From JAFARE01 sp963777285 (GTDB lineage: Bacteria; Chloroflexota; Dormibacteria; Aeolococcales; Aeolococcaceae), in contig CAVZPR010000002.1 in the NCBI GenBank assembly GCA_963777285.1, positions 1,054,001 through 1,118,000 on the forward strand: a DNA stretch of 64,000 nt, read 5' to 3'. The translations under genes and the position numbers were made by a program. The notes beneath the pieces were generated by a model. That model had not been told where the DNA came from. It did not search any database and saw only the letters and a list, made by a program, of their open reading frames with translations. This document shows positions 9,128-18,152 of this stretch, piece after piece. Each line of letters starts with the position of its first letter. Within the stretch, counting starts at the first letter, position 1.

Positions 9128-10504
9128 GTGCAGCCGTACGCGGATGTGAGCTACTGGTTGGAGACGGCGGGCGACCTCACGGCGCGGCCGCCTCTCGACG
9201 GGTCCACGCGCGCCGACGTGGCGATCCTCGGCGCCGGGTACACGGGGCTCTGGACCGCATACGAGCTGCTGCGCCGCGAGCCCTCGATGAACATCGTGGT
9301 CGTCGAAGCCGACATCGCCGGGTTCGGCGCCTCGGGGCGCAACGGCGGCTGGTGCTCGTCGGACACCGGCGCCAGCCTGGGTCTGCTCGCCCGCCGATTT
9401 GGACGCGACCGTGCCCGGGCGGTGCAGCTGGCGATGTACCGCACCGTCGACGAGGTCGGCGCTTTGGCACACGACGAGGGCATCGACGCGGCCTTCCGCA
9501 AGGGCGGCATGCTCTTCGTGGCGCGCGGCGAGGCGCAGCGGCCGGCGCTGCGTGAGGCATACGGCGAATACGAGCGCCTCGGCTTTGGGGAGCGATATCA
9601 GCTGCTGGACGTCGCCGATCTGTCGCGGAGGGTTCGCGTTCACGACGCGTGCGCGGCGCTGTACACGCAGGAGTGCGCAGTGCTGCATCCCGGGCGGCTG
9701 GTGCGCGGGCTGGCAGCGGCCGTCGAGCGTCGCGGCGCACGCATCGTCGAACGCACTCGCGCCACGGGCTGGACCGGCGGGCGCGCGCCGGTGCTGCACA
9801 CGGAGCGCGGCGACGTGCAGGCGCGCACGGTCGTGCTCGCCGGCGAGGCATACCTGAGCCAGATGCGGCCGCTGCATCGCGCCCTGCTCCCGGTGTACTC
9901 GTTGATCGTGCTGACAGAGCCGGTGTCCGAAGCTCGCTGGGAGGAGATCGGATGGCAGCAGCAGGAGTGCATGGCTTCGATGCGCGTCACCGTCGACTAC
10001 CTGTCGCGCACCACCGACGGGCGCATCCTGGTGGGCGGCCGGGGCGCGCCCTACGCGTACGGCTCCGCGATGCGCGAGGAGATGGGCCGCCACCAGCCCA
10101 CCCACGCCATGCTGCGTCGCATGCTCGTCGAGTGGTTCCCATCCCTGCGCGGTGTGCGCTTCACCCACGCGTGGGGCGGCGCGGTGGGCATTCCCCGCGA
10201 CTTCGTGCCGTCGATCCGCTTCGACCGCGCCGCCGGGATCGCGGCGGCCCACGGCTACACAGGACATGGAGTGGCGTTCGCGCGGCTGGCCGGCAGCGCC
10301 CTCGCCGAGCTGATCACGGGGCGCGAGAGCGAGCTCACGGAGCTTCCATTCGTCGGCCACCGCTCGCGCAAGTGGGAACCCGAGCCGCTGCGCTGGCTGG
10401 GGGTGCGCTATGTGCAGGCCGGGCTCTCGCGGGTCGACACCCGTCGTGCGCGCAACCCGCATGCGCGCCGCAAGGCGCTGGTGGAGCGGATTGCAGCGCA
10501 CTGA
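9128..10504 (+). CDS. FAD-dependent oxidoreductase (DAO family, PuuB-like)
   Basis: 458-residue flavoprotein. The dinucleotide-binding motif GAGYTG (35-40) sits in VAILGAGYTGLWTAYELL, followed by VVEAD, FGASGRNGGW and a C-terminal FAD-contact block around AAAHGYTGHGVAFA. This layout matches the glycine/D-amino-acid oxidase family and resembles gamma-glutamylputrescine oxidase PuuB, which deaminates an amine to an aldehyde. That activity would feed the upstream aldehyde dehydrogenase. The chosen GTG is five bases after the permease stop; a GTG 18 bases later is an alternative. No glutamate-putrescine ligase (PuuA) is in the window. Confidence 0.85.
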   Translation: MQPYADVSYWLETAGDLTARPPLDGSTRADVAILGAGYTGLWTAYELLRREPSMNIVVVEADIAGFGASGRNGGWCSSDTGASLGLLARRFGRDRARAVQLAMYRTVDEVGALAHDEGIDAAFRKGGMLFVARGEAQRPALREAYGEYERLGFGERYQLLDVADLSRRVRVHDACAALYTQECAVLHPGRLVRGLAAAVERRGARIVERTRATGWTGGRAPVLHTERGDVQARTVVLAGEAYLSQMRPLHRALLPVYSLIVLTEPVSEARWEEIGWQQQECMASMRVTVDYLSRTTDGRILVGGRGAPYAYGSAMREEMGRHQPTHAMLRRMLVEWFPSLRGVRFTHAWGGAVGIPRDFVPSIRFDRAAGIAAAHGYTGHGVAFARLAGSALAELITGRESELTELPFVGHRSRKWEPEPLRWLGVRYVQAGLSRVDTRRARNPHARRKALVERIAAH

Positions 10505-11813
10505 GCTGGCGGCGCTGCGCGAGCGGCACGTGACCCGCGGGCTCGCGTCGACCATGCCGACCTTCGCGCGCTCCGGCCAGGGCGCGACGCTCACCGACGT
10601 CGACGGCCGCCGCTACATCGACTTCGCGTCGGGCATCAGCGTGGCCAACGTCGGGCACGGCCACCCGGAGGTCCTGGCCGCAATCCACGAGCAGGTCGAC
10701 CGCCTCGTGCACTCAGGAGCGCCGGTGATGATGCCCGACGTCTACGTCGAGCTCTGCACGCGGTTGTGCGAGCTGGCGCCGGTGCCGGCGCCGTCGCGGG
10801 CGCTGCTGCTGAACAGCGGATCAGAGGCCGTGGAGAACGCGGTCAAGATCGTGCGCCAGGCGACCCGCCGTCCCGGCATCGTCGCCTTCCACAGCGCGTT
10901 TCACGGACGCACGCTGATGGCGCTGAGCCTCACCGGGAAGGTGCATCCCTACAAGCAGAACTTCGGCCCGTTCCCCGGCGACGTGTACCACGTGCCGTAC
11001 CCTTCGGACCACCACGACCTCACCACCGACGAATCTCTCAACGCTCTGCAGCAGCTGTTCGCCACCGAGGTTGCACCGGAGCGCGTCGCCGGGATCATCG
11101 TCGAGCCGGTGCAGGGCGAGGGAGGCTTCGTGGTGCCGCCGCCGGACTTCCTGCCGCGCCTCGCGGAGCTGGCGCGACGCCACGCGGTTCCCCTCATCGT
11201 CGACGAGATCCAGACAGGTATGGCCAGAACCGGAGAGCTGTTCGCGGTGCAGCACTCCGGCGTGCAGCCCGACGTGCTGCTGGCCGCGAAAGCGCTGGGC
11301 GGGGGACTGCCGCTCGCGGCCGTGGTCGGACGCGCCGACATCATGGACGCCTCGGAGCCGGGCGGCCTCGGCGGCACATTCGGCGGCAACCCGGTCGCAT
11401 GCGCTGCAGCCCTGGCGGTGCTCCGCGTCATCGAGCACGAGGACGTCTGCGCGCGGGCGCGGCGGATCGGGGGCGTGTGCATGGAGCGGATGCGCTCGCT
11501 GCAGCAGCGCTTCGACTGCGTCGGCGACGTGCGCGGCATGGGCGCGATGACGGCGATGGAGCTGGTGCGGGGCGACGGAGACCCCGACGCCGCGCTGACC
11601 GGGACGATCCTCGGCGAAGCGCACCAGCGCGGTCTGGTGCTGCTCCGCGCCGGGCTGCACGACAACGTGATCCGCCTGCTGATGCCGTTGACGATCGGCG
11701 ACGCCGAGCTGGCGAATGGACTGGACATCCTCGAGGCGGCGCTCGAGGCAGCAGCGACGGGCCGCGGCCACAGCGCGCCCGCCGCGATCTACGAGGTGAG
11801 CCATGGCGACTGA
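10491..11813 (+). CDS. Class III aminotransferase, 4-aminobutyrate aminotransferase-like
   Basis: 440-residue PLP enzyme of aminotransferase class III. Blocks include LTDVDGRRYIDFASG, LLNSGSEAVENAVKIVR, AFHGRT, IVEPVQGEGG and VDEIQTGMARTG; the PLP lysine is Lys267 in LLAAKALGGG. It most resembles GabT, which converts GABA and 2-oxoglutarate to succinate semialdehyde and glutamate, and so would continue the route from the dehydrogenase. The TTG at 10491 overlaps the oxidoreductase stop by 14 bases and gives the full N-terminal ELAALRERHV segment; GTG at 10530 is the alternative. Substrate assignment rests on family and context. Confidence 0.87.
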   Translation: MQRTELAALRERHVTRGLASTMPTFARSGQGATLTDVDGRRYIDFASGISVANVGHGHPEVLAAIHEQVDRLVHSGAPVMMPDVYVELCTRLCELAPVPAPSRALLLNSGSEAVENAVKIVRQATRRPGIVAFHSAFHGRTLMALSLTGKVHPYKQNFGPFPGDVYHVPYPSDHHDLTTDESLNALQQLFATEVAPERVAGIIVEPVQGEGGFVVPPPDFLPRLAELARRHAVPLIVDEIQTGMARTGELFAVQHSGVQPDVLLAAKALGGGLPLAAVVGRADIMDASEPGGLGGTFGGNPVACAAALAVLRVIEHEDVCARARRIGGVCMERMRSLQQRFDCVGDVRGMGAMTAMELVRGDGDPDAALTGTILGEAHQRGLVLLRAGLHDNVIRLLMPLTIGDAELANGLDILEAALEAAATGRGHSAPAAIYEVSHGD

Positions 11814-13179
11814 CACCGGCAGCACCACGATCAACTCCGCCCGCGTGGCCGAGCTCACGGCCCGCGAGGAGGAGCGCTTCCGGCGCACGCACACGCGATC
11901 GGGGGAGCTGTGGGAGCGCGCCCGCGGCTCGATGCCGCGTGGCGTGCCATCGTCGTTCCAGGACGCGAAGCCGCTGCCCATCTTCGCCAGCGAGGGCCAC
12001 GGGAGCCGCATCACTGACGTGGACGGCAACGCGTACGTCGACTTCCACAACGGCTTCGGCGTAATGGCGGTGGGGCACGCGCACCCCAAGATCGTGGCCG
12101 CGGTGTCGGAGCGCGTCGCCATGGGCTCGCACTTCGCCCAGCCCGTGGAGGACGCCATCACGGTCGCAGAGGAGCTGTCGCGACGGTTCGTGCAGCCGCA
12201 GTGGCGCTTCACCAACAGCGGCACCGAGTCCACGCTGGACGCCGTGCGTCTGGCGCGCGCGTTCACGGGCCGCGAGCGCCTGGTGAAGATCGAGGCCTCG
12301 TACCACGGCCACCACGACGCACTCATGGTGTCCGTGGAGCCGCCGCCGGAGGTGATGGGCCCACCCGAGGCGCCGGCGTCGGTGCCGCAGAGCGAGGGAA
12401 TCCCCGCGGCGGTGGTCGAGCTGACCTCGGTGGTGCCGTTCAACGACGCCGACGCGATGCGTGCGCTGTTCGCCGCGCACCCCGGAGAGATCGCCGCGGT
12501 GATCGTCGAGCCGGCGATGATGAACTGCGGCATCGTGACGCCCGACCCCGGCTACCTCGAGGACGTGCGCCAGATCGCCCATGACGCGGGCGCGCTGCTC
12601 ATCTTCGACGAGGTCAAGACCGGCGTCACCATCGCCCCCGGCGGCGCCACCGAGCGCTTCGGCGTGGTGCCCGACATCGTCTGCCTCGCCAAGGCGATCG
12701 GCGGCGGCCTGCCCGTCGGCGCCGTCGGCGGACGCGCCGACGTCATGTCGCTCATCGACGAGGGACGCGTCGCCCAGATGGGCACGTTCAACGGGAATCC
12801 CCTGACCATGTCGGCCGCGGTGGTCACGCTGCGCGACGTGCTCAACCCATCGGCATACAGCCACTTCGACGCACTGGCGGAGGTGCTCCAGGGTGGGCTG
12901 GACGGCGTCATCCGCGAGCACCGCCTGCCGTACCACGTCATCACCATGGCGGCGCGCGGTGGCGTGACCTACGGCGCGAAGCGCGTGCGCAACTACCGCG
13001 ACTACCTGGAGATCGACAAGGCGCCCGCGTATCTGTCGTGGCTGTACCAGTGCAACCGAGGCGTGCTGATGGCGCCCGGCGCCGAGGAGAACTGGACCCT
13101 GTCGGTGCAGCACTCCGAAGCCGACGTGCAGCGCTACGTCGACAACTTCGACCAGATGGCGGGTGACCTCAGAGCGTAG
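11803..13179 (+). CDS. Class III aminotransferase, glutamate-1-semialdehyde mutase-like
   Basis: 458-residue PLP enzyme, with PLP lysine Lys297 in CLAKAIGGGLP. The blocks SMPRGVPSSF, TNSGTESTLDAVRLARA, YHGHHDAL and NGNPLTMSA put it in the glutamate-1-semialdehyde aminomutase/class III branch, distinct from the preceding GabT-like enzyme. A haem-pathway HemL role is unlikely because it sits last in a polyamine operon and no haem genes are near. It more likely transaminates an amine or beta-amino acid. ATG overlaps the upstream stop by 11 bases, with gaggtgag as ribosome site. Its 3' end overlaps the convergent small membrane protein gene by 11 bases. Confidence 0.86.
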   Translation: MATDTGSTTINSARVAELTAREEERFRRTHTRSGELWERARGSMPRGVPSSFQDAKPLPIFASEGHGSRITDVDGNAYVDFHNGFGVMAVGHAHPKIVAAVSERVAMGSHFAQPVEDAITVAEELSRRFVQPQWRFTNSGTESTLDAVRLARAFTGRERLVKIEASYHGHHDALMVSVEPPPEVMGPPEAPASVPQSEGIPAAVVELTSVVPFNDADAMRALFAAHPGEIAAVIVEPAMMNCGIVTPDPGYLEDVRQIAHDAGALLIFDEVKTGVTIAPGGATERFGVVPDIVCLAKAIGGGLPVGAVGGRADVMSLIDEGRVAQMGTFNGNPLTMSAAVVTLRDVLNPSAYSHFDALAEVLQGGLDGVIREHRLPYHVITMAARGGVTYGAKRVRNYRDYLEIDKAPAYLSWLYQCNRGVLMAPGAEENWTLSVQHSEADVQRYVDNFDQMAGDLRA

Positions 13180-13567
13180 GAACGTCGCGGCGCAGCAGCT
13201 TGCGCTGGCGCAACCCGAAGACGCCGAGGCAGGCGCAGCCGGCGGCGACCACGGCCAGCGGCGCCTCGATCAGCAGCCACAGCGCGCTCAGCCCTGCGCC
13301 GACGCGAAGCAGCAGCACGGCGCCGAGCGCCACCACGCCGAGCGCGACCCCAAGGGCAAGCGCGATCGTGGCCGTGGTCACCCGCGCGTCGCGCAGCGAT
13401 CCAGACGGCGGGCGCGACAGCATTCCGATCATCACGGCGTCGGCGATGGGGAGCAGCCGCTGCTGCATCGCATCCACGCTGCGCGCCGCCGCCGCGTCCG
13501 AGTACGGCACCGCCACGCCCGGAGTCTGACCTCTGCGCTGCGGCGCGGGACCACGCGGCATTCGCAA
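13169..13567 (-). CDS. Hypothetical two-helix membrane protein
   Basis: About 132 residues. A hydrophilic N-terminal half (around SVDAMQQRLLPIADAVMIG) is followed by two hydrophobic helices near residues 66-90 and 93-115, then a basic tail (GLRQRKLLRR). The family is not recognised. The gene is convergent with the aminotransferase and overlaps its stop. Several ATG and GTG codons near the 5' end make the exact start uncertain. The two clear helices and the basic cytoplasmic-type tail favour a real gene over a shadow frame. Confidence 0.55.
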   Translation of the reverse strand: MRMPRGPAPQRRGQTPGVAVPYSDAAAARSVDAMQQRLLPIADAVMIGMLSRPPSGSLRDARVTTATIALALGVALGVVALGAVLLLRVGAGLSALWLLIEAPLAVVAAGCACLGVFGLRQRKLLRRDVPTL

Positions 13568-13678
13568 TCCGCCGGTGCTTCCGTAACAGGGCGCTCACGG
13601 CCACCGGCTGGGACCCGCCAACCCGTGTAGCGTCGCAGCGCCAGACATGCCGCGGGTGCGCCGAAACCTGGAGGAACC

Positions 13679-14506
13679 ATGAGCCGACGTCTGTTTGCCC
13701 TTGCCCCCGTCGCCGCGCTCGCCGTCGCGGCGTGCGGGTCGGTCGCGCCCGGAGGCGGTTCCGGCACCGGGGCGCCCGCCACCAACCCGAAGACGGTCGT
13801 GCTCGACGCGGCGCACCTGAGCACCACGACGTCGTTCCGGGCGGACTTCTCCGTGGGCCTCACCTTCAATGCGACCGGTACGTTTGCCGGTGAGTTCAGC
13901 GCGCTGAACGGCGAGGCGATACACCTCTCGCTGCACATCGAGGAACAGTCGAAGACGCGTCTTCGCGTGGACGTCACGACCGCGCTCGGCTCCCGGGCGG
14001 CGCGGGCCAGCGTCCTCGACTACGACGGCACGCTGTACAAGTCCGTAAACGGCGGTCGCTTCCGCAGGCTCCCGGTGGGCGCACCGCAGGGCTCGCAGTT
14101 CGGACCGTCGAACGCGCTGCAGTACCTGCAGTCCGTGGGCACCGTGGCTGACACCGGAGCGGGCTCGGTGGATGGCGTGAGCGTCGAGGAATATCGCGCC
14201 GACCTCGATCCTGCCAAGGTCGCGTCCGTCCTCACCAAGGCCCTCGGCTCACTGGACAATCCCCTGTTGAGCAGCGTGGGCAAGGCGCTGCACTTCCAGG
14301 ACGGGTATCTGAACATCGCCCTCGACAGCTCCAACCGACTTGTCCAGGAGGATGGTGTCGTCGACGCATCCCTCGACCTGAGCTCGCTGGCGCCCGGCCT
14401 CAAGGGCACCACGATGAGCTTCGCGGAGACCGTGTCGGCGCACTTCTACGACTACGGCGCGGCGATCACGGTGTCGCGCCCACCGGCTGCTTCCACGGGG
14501 GTCTGA
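13679..14506 (+). CDS. Secreted lipoprotein, LppX/LprG-like
   Basis: 275-residue protein with a lipoprotein signal peptide (basic MSRRLF, hydrophobic core, lipobox VAAC with Cys19). The mature part has beta-rich stretches such as SFRADFSVGLTFN, ASVLDYDGTLYKSVNGG, and a C-terminal SFAETVSAHFYDYG that resembles the fold of mycobacterial LppX/LprA/LprG-type proteins, which bind lipids at the outer face of the membrane. That similarity is by pattern only. ATG at 13679 follows a ggagga site. The gene stands alone with 111 bases upstream and a short gap to the DUF1684 gene. Confidence 0.75.
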   Translation: MSRRLFALAPVAALAVAACGSVAPGGGSGTGAPATNPKTVVLDAAHLSTTTSFRADFSVGLTFNATGTFAGEFSALNGEAIHLSLHIEEQSKTRLRVDVTTALGSRAARASVLDYDGTLYKSVNGGRFRRLPVGAPQGSQFGPSNALQYLQSVGTVADTGAGSVDGVSVEEYRADLDPAKVASVLTKALGSLDNPLLSSVGKALHFQDGYLNIALDSSNRLVQEDGVVDASLDLSSLAPGLKGTTMSFAETVSAHFYDYGAAITVSRPPAASTGV

Positions 14507-14545
14507 CCTCACACTCGTCGCCACCGCCGCGGGTATCGTCGTGGC

Positions 14546-15202
14546 GTGGGCGGCGAGGAACTGGAAACGGCGCTGCAGCTGGCCGACTGGCGGCGGCGTG
14601 TCGCGGACCTGTACGCGCGGGTGCGCGCCACGCCGACACCGGCGGAAGGCTGGACGCTCTGGGTGGAGGAACGGGCTCGCCTCTTCCTGCACCATCCGCA
14701 GAGCCCGATCCCGGCGCCGGCGCGTACGGCTGAGAACCTGCCCCGCTACTTCGACTACGACGAGTCGATGCGCGTGGTCGCTCGCCTGGAGGCGGTCGAG
14801 CCGCAGCCGCTGATGCTCCCGGGCTCGCGCGACGAAACGTTCGGCGCGTCGCGGGTCGGCCGGGCTCGGTTCGCACTCGACGGCGAGGCGTGCAGCGTCG
14901 ACGCGTACTGGCTCGACGGCTATGCCGGCGGCCTGTACATCTCGGTGCGCGACACGACCAGCGGCGTCGAGACGTACGGCGCAGGACGGTACGTGATCGA
15001 CGGCGCCAAGGGCGCTGACCTCGGCGCGAGCGAGGACGGATTGGTGATCGACTTCAACTTCGCGTACCAGCCCTCGTGCAGCTACGACCCGCGCTGGAGC
15101 TGCCCGCTCGCCCCGCCGCAGAACCGCCTCGGCGTTGCGCTGCGCGCAGGCGAGCGGCTTCAGAAGACGCTGACGGGCGTTCCCACGTCGGCGAACGCGT
15201 AG
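14546..15202 (+). CDS. DUF1684 family protein
   Basis: 218-residue soluble protein. The C-terminal two thirds contain the DUF1684 hallmarks: DAYWLDGYAGGLYISVRD, TSGVETYGAGRYVID, DFNFAYQPSCSYDPRW, CPLAPPQNRLGVALRAGE. The biochemical function of the family is not established. No signal peptide or membrane segment is seen, so it is probably cytoplasmic. It begins with GTG. The last 43 bases overlap the 3' end of the convergent L,D-transpeptidase gene. The conserved Cys residues in the SCSYDP and SCPLAPP segments could bind metal or form a disulfide, but that is speculation. Confidence 0.88.
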   Translation: MGGEELETALQLADWRRRVADLYARVRATPTPAEGWTLWVEERARLFLHHPQSPIPAPARTAENLPRYFDYDESMRVVARLEAVEPQPLMLPGSRDETFGASRVGRARFALDGEACSVDAYWLDGYAGGLYISVRDTTSGVETYGAGRYVIDGAKGADLGASEDGLVIDFNFAYQPSCSYDPRWSCPLAPPQNRLGVALRAGERLQKTLTGVPTSANA

Positions 15203-17157
15203 AGCCAGCCCATCTGCGTTTCGGGCGTCTCGATGCATCCGTGCGACCCGACGAACATCTGCTTGACGTAGTTCGAGCCGGGGCCGAAGTCGGTGCGCCA
15301 CGGCGCGTCGTGGAAGAGGAAGCCACCGCGGAAAAACTGCATCGCATAGTGGATCGGCGTGTAGGGCAGGTAGAAGAGCCCGGGCTGTGACGCGAGAGCC
15401 CACGGGCTGCGTTTCCACTCGATGGTGAACGAGCCCGTCGGCGTGTGGCAGCAGGGCCCGGCGGTGGTCACGTACGTGGCGAAGTCGAGGACGCCGTTGA
15501 CGTAGGCGGCCGTCTCCTCGCACCGCGTGCTGGCGATGATCCACTTGCCTCCGCGCGCCGTGCCCTGCGGCGCCCCGCAGGCTGGGACCAGCATCGGATC
15601 CGGCGCGTTGCCGGCCGCGGCGTTGTGGAACTCCGCGCGAGCCGCGGCGCTCGCGGGTTGCGCATCCGGCGCAGCGGACGCGCCCACCGCGACGATGTCG
15701 CGGGTGACGTCCCACACGCCCCAGTCGCCGTATCCCGCCCAGTCGATGGGGCCGGTGTCGCCCAGCAACTCGGTGACCCCCCAGCGACCGACCGCCAGGA
15801 CGCCGTCGCCGGTGGCGTGGAACTGGCGGAATGCCGCGCCGGCGGTGGTGAGGCTGCCGATGCTTCGAGCCGCGCCGAACGTGTAGACGGCGCCGTTCGA
15901 CTCGAAGAGCCAGCCGCCGTCCGGCACGTCACCCGGGCTGTAGTGGATCGCCAGGCCGCGCGCCGTGTCCTGTCCCACGGTGTAATGCGGCGACGCGAAG
16001 GCCGGGGCGCCGCCGAAAGGGTGGATGCCGCCTGCCTCGTCGAGCAGATAGCCGGCGTGCCCATCGGGGAGCCCGAGCGGGTCGAACGAGGTCATGACCA
16101 GGCTGCGGGCGACATCGCGCCCTCCCCAGTACGCCGGCGTGGCGATGGCCTCGGCCGTTCCGAATGCGTGGATGCCGCCCGCGCTGTCCAGCTCCCAGCC
16201 GCCCGACCCGTCCTCGCGGAGGACGAGGCTCCGGGCCACGTCGGCGCCGTACCAGTAGGGGGCGCCCGATCGGGCGAGCTGCATCCCGCCGAACGGATGC
16301 AGCCCGCCGTAGTCGTCGAGAACGGCTCCGCCCCTCCAGCCGGCGTTGGCCGCGGCGAAGCCGAGCCGCGCCGCGTGCCCGAGGCCCGGCGACGACGTGC
16401 CCGCCGGATCGGGGATGGCCACGTCGGCTTCGATGTCCCACGAGCCCCAGTCGGGGTAGCCGCTCCAGGACGGCGCCGTCGCGCCCGACGACAGCGGCGA
16501 GACGTTTCCGTTGCGCCCCACCGCGTAGCCCGAGGTCCCCGCCACATGGAGCGCGTGCCATGCGTCGCCGCCGCGCGCACCCGGGATGCTCAGTGCCGGG
16601 GCCGCGCCGAAGGCGTGGATGTTGCCCTGCGCGTCGAGGACCCAGCCGCCGTCAGGGTTTCCGCCCGCGTCCTCGTGGATGGCGAGGCCGCGCTCCTGGT
16701 CGCGCCCCGGGGTGTACGGATTGCCGCTCAGCCGTGGGGCGCCGCCGAAGGCATGGATGCCGCCCCAGCCGTCGAGCACGTAGCCGGCGGCGCCGTCGGG
16801 TTCGCCCGCCCCGTCACGGCTCGTGATCACCAGCGAGCGAGCGATGTCCCAGCCCGGCCAGTAGGCCGGAGCGCTGATCTTGCGAGCGGAGCCGAACTGG
16901 TGGATGCCGCCCCAGCCGTCGAGCTCCCACCCGCCCGTCCCGTCGCCGCGCACCACCAGCGAGCGGGCGATGTTCCAGCCCGGCCAGTAGGGATGGCCGC
17001 TGGTGTCCGTGCTGAAGCCGCCGAAGGGATGCAGCCCTCCCCAGCCGTCGAGCGCGACGCCGCCGGTCTGCGCCGCGGCGGCGGGCGTGCCGGGGAGCGA
17101 CGTCACCAGGAGGGCAGCCGCCGCAGCGATGAGACCCGCCTGGAGGCGACGTCGCAT
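15160..17157 (-). CDS. Secreted L,D-transpeptidase (YkuD) with duplicated LDGWGG-repeat domain
   Basis: 665 residues. A signal peptide (1-29, ending PAAAA) is followed by ten short repeats built around LDxxGGIHxFG, then a C-terminal YkuD-type catalytic domain (about 530-665). The catalytic motif is His616 with Ser638-His639-Gly640-Cys641 in VGSHGCIETP; Cys641 is the expected nucleophile. YkuD enzymes cross-link peptidoglycan between diaminopimelate residues or attach proteins to it. The repeat region is a near-perfect tandem duplication: repeats start at residues 36, 79, 128, 174, 213 and again at 280, 323, 372, 417, 456, a constant offset of 243-244. Repeats of this type look like beta-propeller blades and may bind cell-wall polymer. 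Confidence 0.9.
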   Translation of the reverse strand: MRRRLQAGLIAAAAALLVTSLPGTPAAAAQTGGVALDGWGGLHPFGGFSTDTSGHPYWPGWNIARSLVVRGDGTGGWELDGWGGIHQFGSARKISAPAYWPGWDIARSLVITSRDGAGEPDGAAGYVLDGWGGIHAFGGAPRLSGNPYTPGRDQERGLAIHEDAGGNPDGGWVLDAQGNIHAFGAAPALSIPGARGGDAWHALHVAGTSGYAVGRNGNVSPLSSGATAPSWSGYPDWGSWDIEADVAIPDPAGTSSPGLGHAARLGFAAANAGWRGGAVLDDYGGLHPFGGMQLARSGAPYWYGADVARSLVLREDGSGGWELDSAGGIHAFGTAEAIATPAYWGGRDVARSLVMTSFDPLGLPDGHAGYLLDEAGGIHPFGGAPAFASPHYTVGQDTARGLAIHYSPGDVPDGGWLFESNGAVYTFGAARSIGSLTTAGAAFRQFHATGDGVLAVGRWGVTELLGDTGPIDWAGYGDWGVWDVTRDIVAVGASAAPDAQPASAAARAEFHNAAAGNAPDPMLVPACGAPQGTARGGKWIIASTRCEETAAYVNGVLDFATYVTTAGPCCHTPTGSFTIEWKRSPWALASQPGLFYLPYTPIHYAMQFFRGGFLFHDAPWRTDFGPGSNYVKQMFVGSHGCIETPETQMGWLYAFADVGTPVSVF
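15679..16329 (-). repeat. Repeat unit B inside the L,D-transpeptidase gene
   Basis: This stretch encodes residues 277-493, a second copy of the five-repeat block (LDDYGGLHPFG, LDSAGGIHAFG, LDEAGGIHPFG, FESNGAVYTFG, VGRWG plus YGDWGVWDVTRDI). Spacings are 43, 49, 45 and 39 residues. The two units have diverged in sequence, so the duplication is not recent. Confidence 0.85.
16408..17061 (-). repeat. Repeat unit A inside the L,D-transpeptidase gene
   Basis: This stretch encodes residues 33-250, five blade-like repeats (first: LDGWGGLHPFG; second: LDGWGGIHQFG; fifth: VGRNG followed by YPDWGSWDIEADV). The spacings between repeat starts are 43, 49, 46 and 39 residues. The same order and nearly the same spacings return in unit B. 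Confidence 0.85.
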
Positions 17158-17245
17158 GGCCGCGGATTATGGGAGCGACCCGCGCCCGGTGGGACGGCGT
17201 CACACGAACGTATCGTGCGAGCTTCGTGGCACAAGCCGGATCGAC

Positions 17246-18079
17246 ATGAGTGTCGCGCTGGCGCTGGGCGCAGCGCTGGTGTTCGGCACCGGCGATTTCC
17301 TCGGCGGCCTCGCGGCGCGGCGGGCCGCCCTCCTGTCGGTGCTGGCGCTCTCCCAGGCCGTGGGCCTGGCGGGGATGTTGGCGGTGGCGCTGGTCACGGG
17401 CGGATCGCCGTCGCCGGGCGACCTCGGGGCCGGTGCTGTGGCCGGCATCGCCGGTGGCGTCGGCGTCGCGCTGCTCTACCGCGGTCTTGCCTCCGGCGCG
17501 ATGACCCTTGTGGCGCCGATCACCGGGGTGGCCGCGGCCCTCGTCCCCGTGGCGGCGGGCCTCGCCTTCGGGGAGCGGCCTGCGCCGCTGCAGCTGGCCG
17601 GCATCGGCCTCGCGATCGTCGCGGTCGCGCTGCTCAGCGGCGGGCCGCCGTCGCGCGGCGGCAGGCTGCGACGGGGTCCGCTGCTGGCGGCGCTGGGCGC
17701 CGGCGTCGCGTTCGGCGTCTTCTACATCGCGCTGGCGCGGGCCTCTGGCGGCGCCGGCCTGTGGCCGCTTGTGGCTGCGCGCGGCGCGTCGGTGTCGATG
17801 TTCTTGCTCACCGCCGCGGTGGGGAGGCGGGCTCTGTCGTGGGGGCGTGCCGGCCCGGCGCTGGTGGCCGGCGCGGGCGTCTTCGACGTCAGCGCGAACG
17901 CGCTGTTCCTCCTCGCGGTGCACCGCGGGCTCCTCAGCATCGTGGCGGTGCTCGTCTCGCTCTATCCCGCGGCGACGGTGCTCTGCTCGCTGGCGTTCCT
18001 CGGCGAGCGGTTGCGTCCCCTGCAGGCCGTTGGGGTCCTCGTGGCGCTCGCCGCAGTGGTCCTGATAACCGCTGGTTGA
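17246..18079 (+). CDS. EamA/DMT-superfamily transporter
   Basis: 277-residue polytopic protein with about ten helices arranged as two similar halves, the pattern of the drug/metabolite transporter superfamily. Family-like stretches are LVFGTGDFLGGLAARRA at the N-terminus and VLVSLYPAATVLCSLAFLGERL near the end, where the LGER motif is characteristic of EamA domains. Substrate is unknown; relatives export amino acids, purines or other metabolites. ATG at 17246 was chosen because the longer frame upstream is antisense to the L,D-transpeptidase gene. Divergent from that gene with 88 bases between starts. Confidence 0.87.
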   Translation: MSVALALGAALVFGTGDFLGGLAARRAALLSVLALSQAVGLAGMLAVALVTGGSPSPGDLGAGAVAGIAGGVGVALLYRGLASGAMTLVAPITGVAAALVPVAAGLAFGERPAPLQLAGIGLAIVAVALLSGGPPSRGGRLRRGPLLAALGAGVAFGVFYIALARASGGAGLWPLVAARGASVSMFLLTAAVGRRALSWGRAGPALVAGAGVFDVSANALFLLAVHRGLLSIVAVLVSLYPAATVLCSLAFLGERLRPLQAVGVLVALAAVVLITAG

Positions 18080-18152
18080 GCAGGCGAGTCGTTGCCGCCG
18101 CCGCGAACCTGAGCGCTACGATGTGCCGAGTTCTGATAGTCCCGCTTGGTGG

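Noticed and set aside
11428..13113. Minus-strand frame of 561 codons across the second aminotransferase.
   Set aside because: Antisense to an intact PLP enzyme with conserved motifs.
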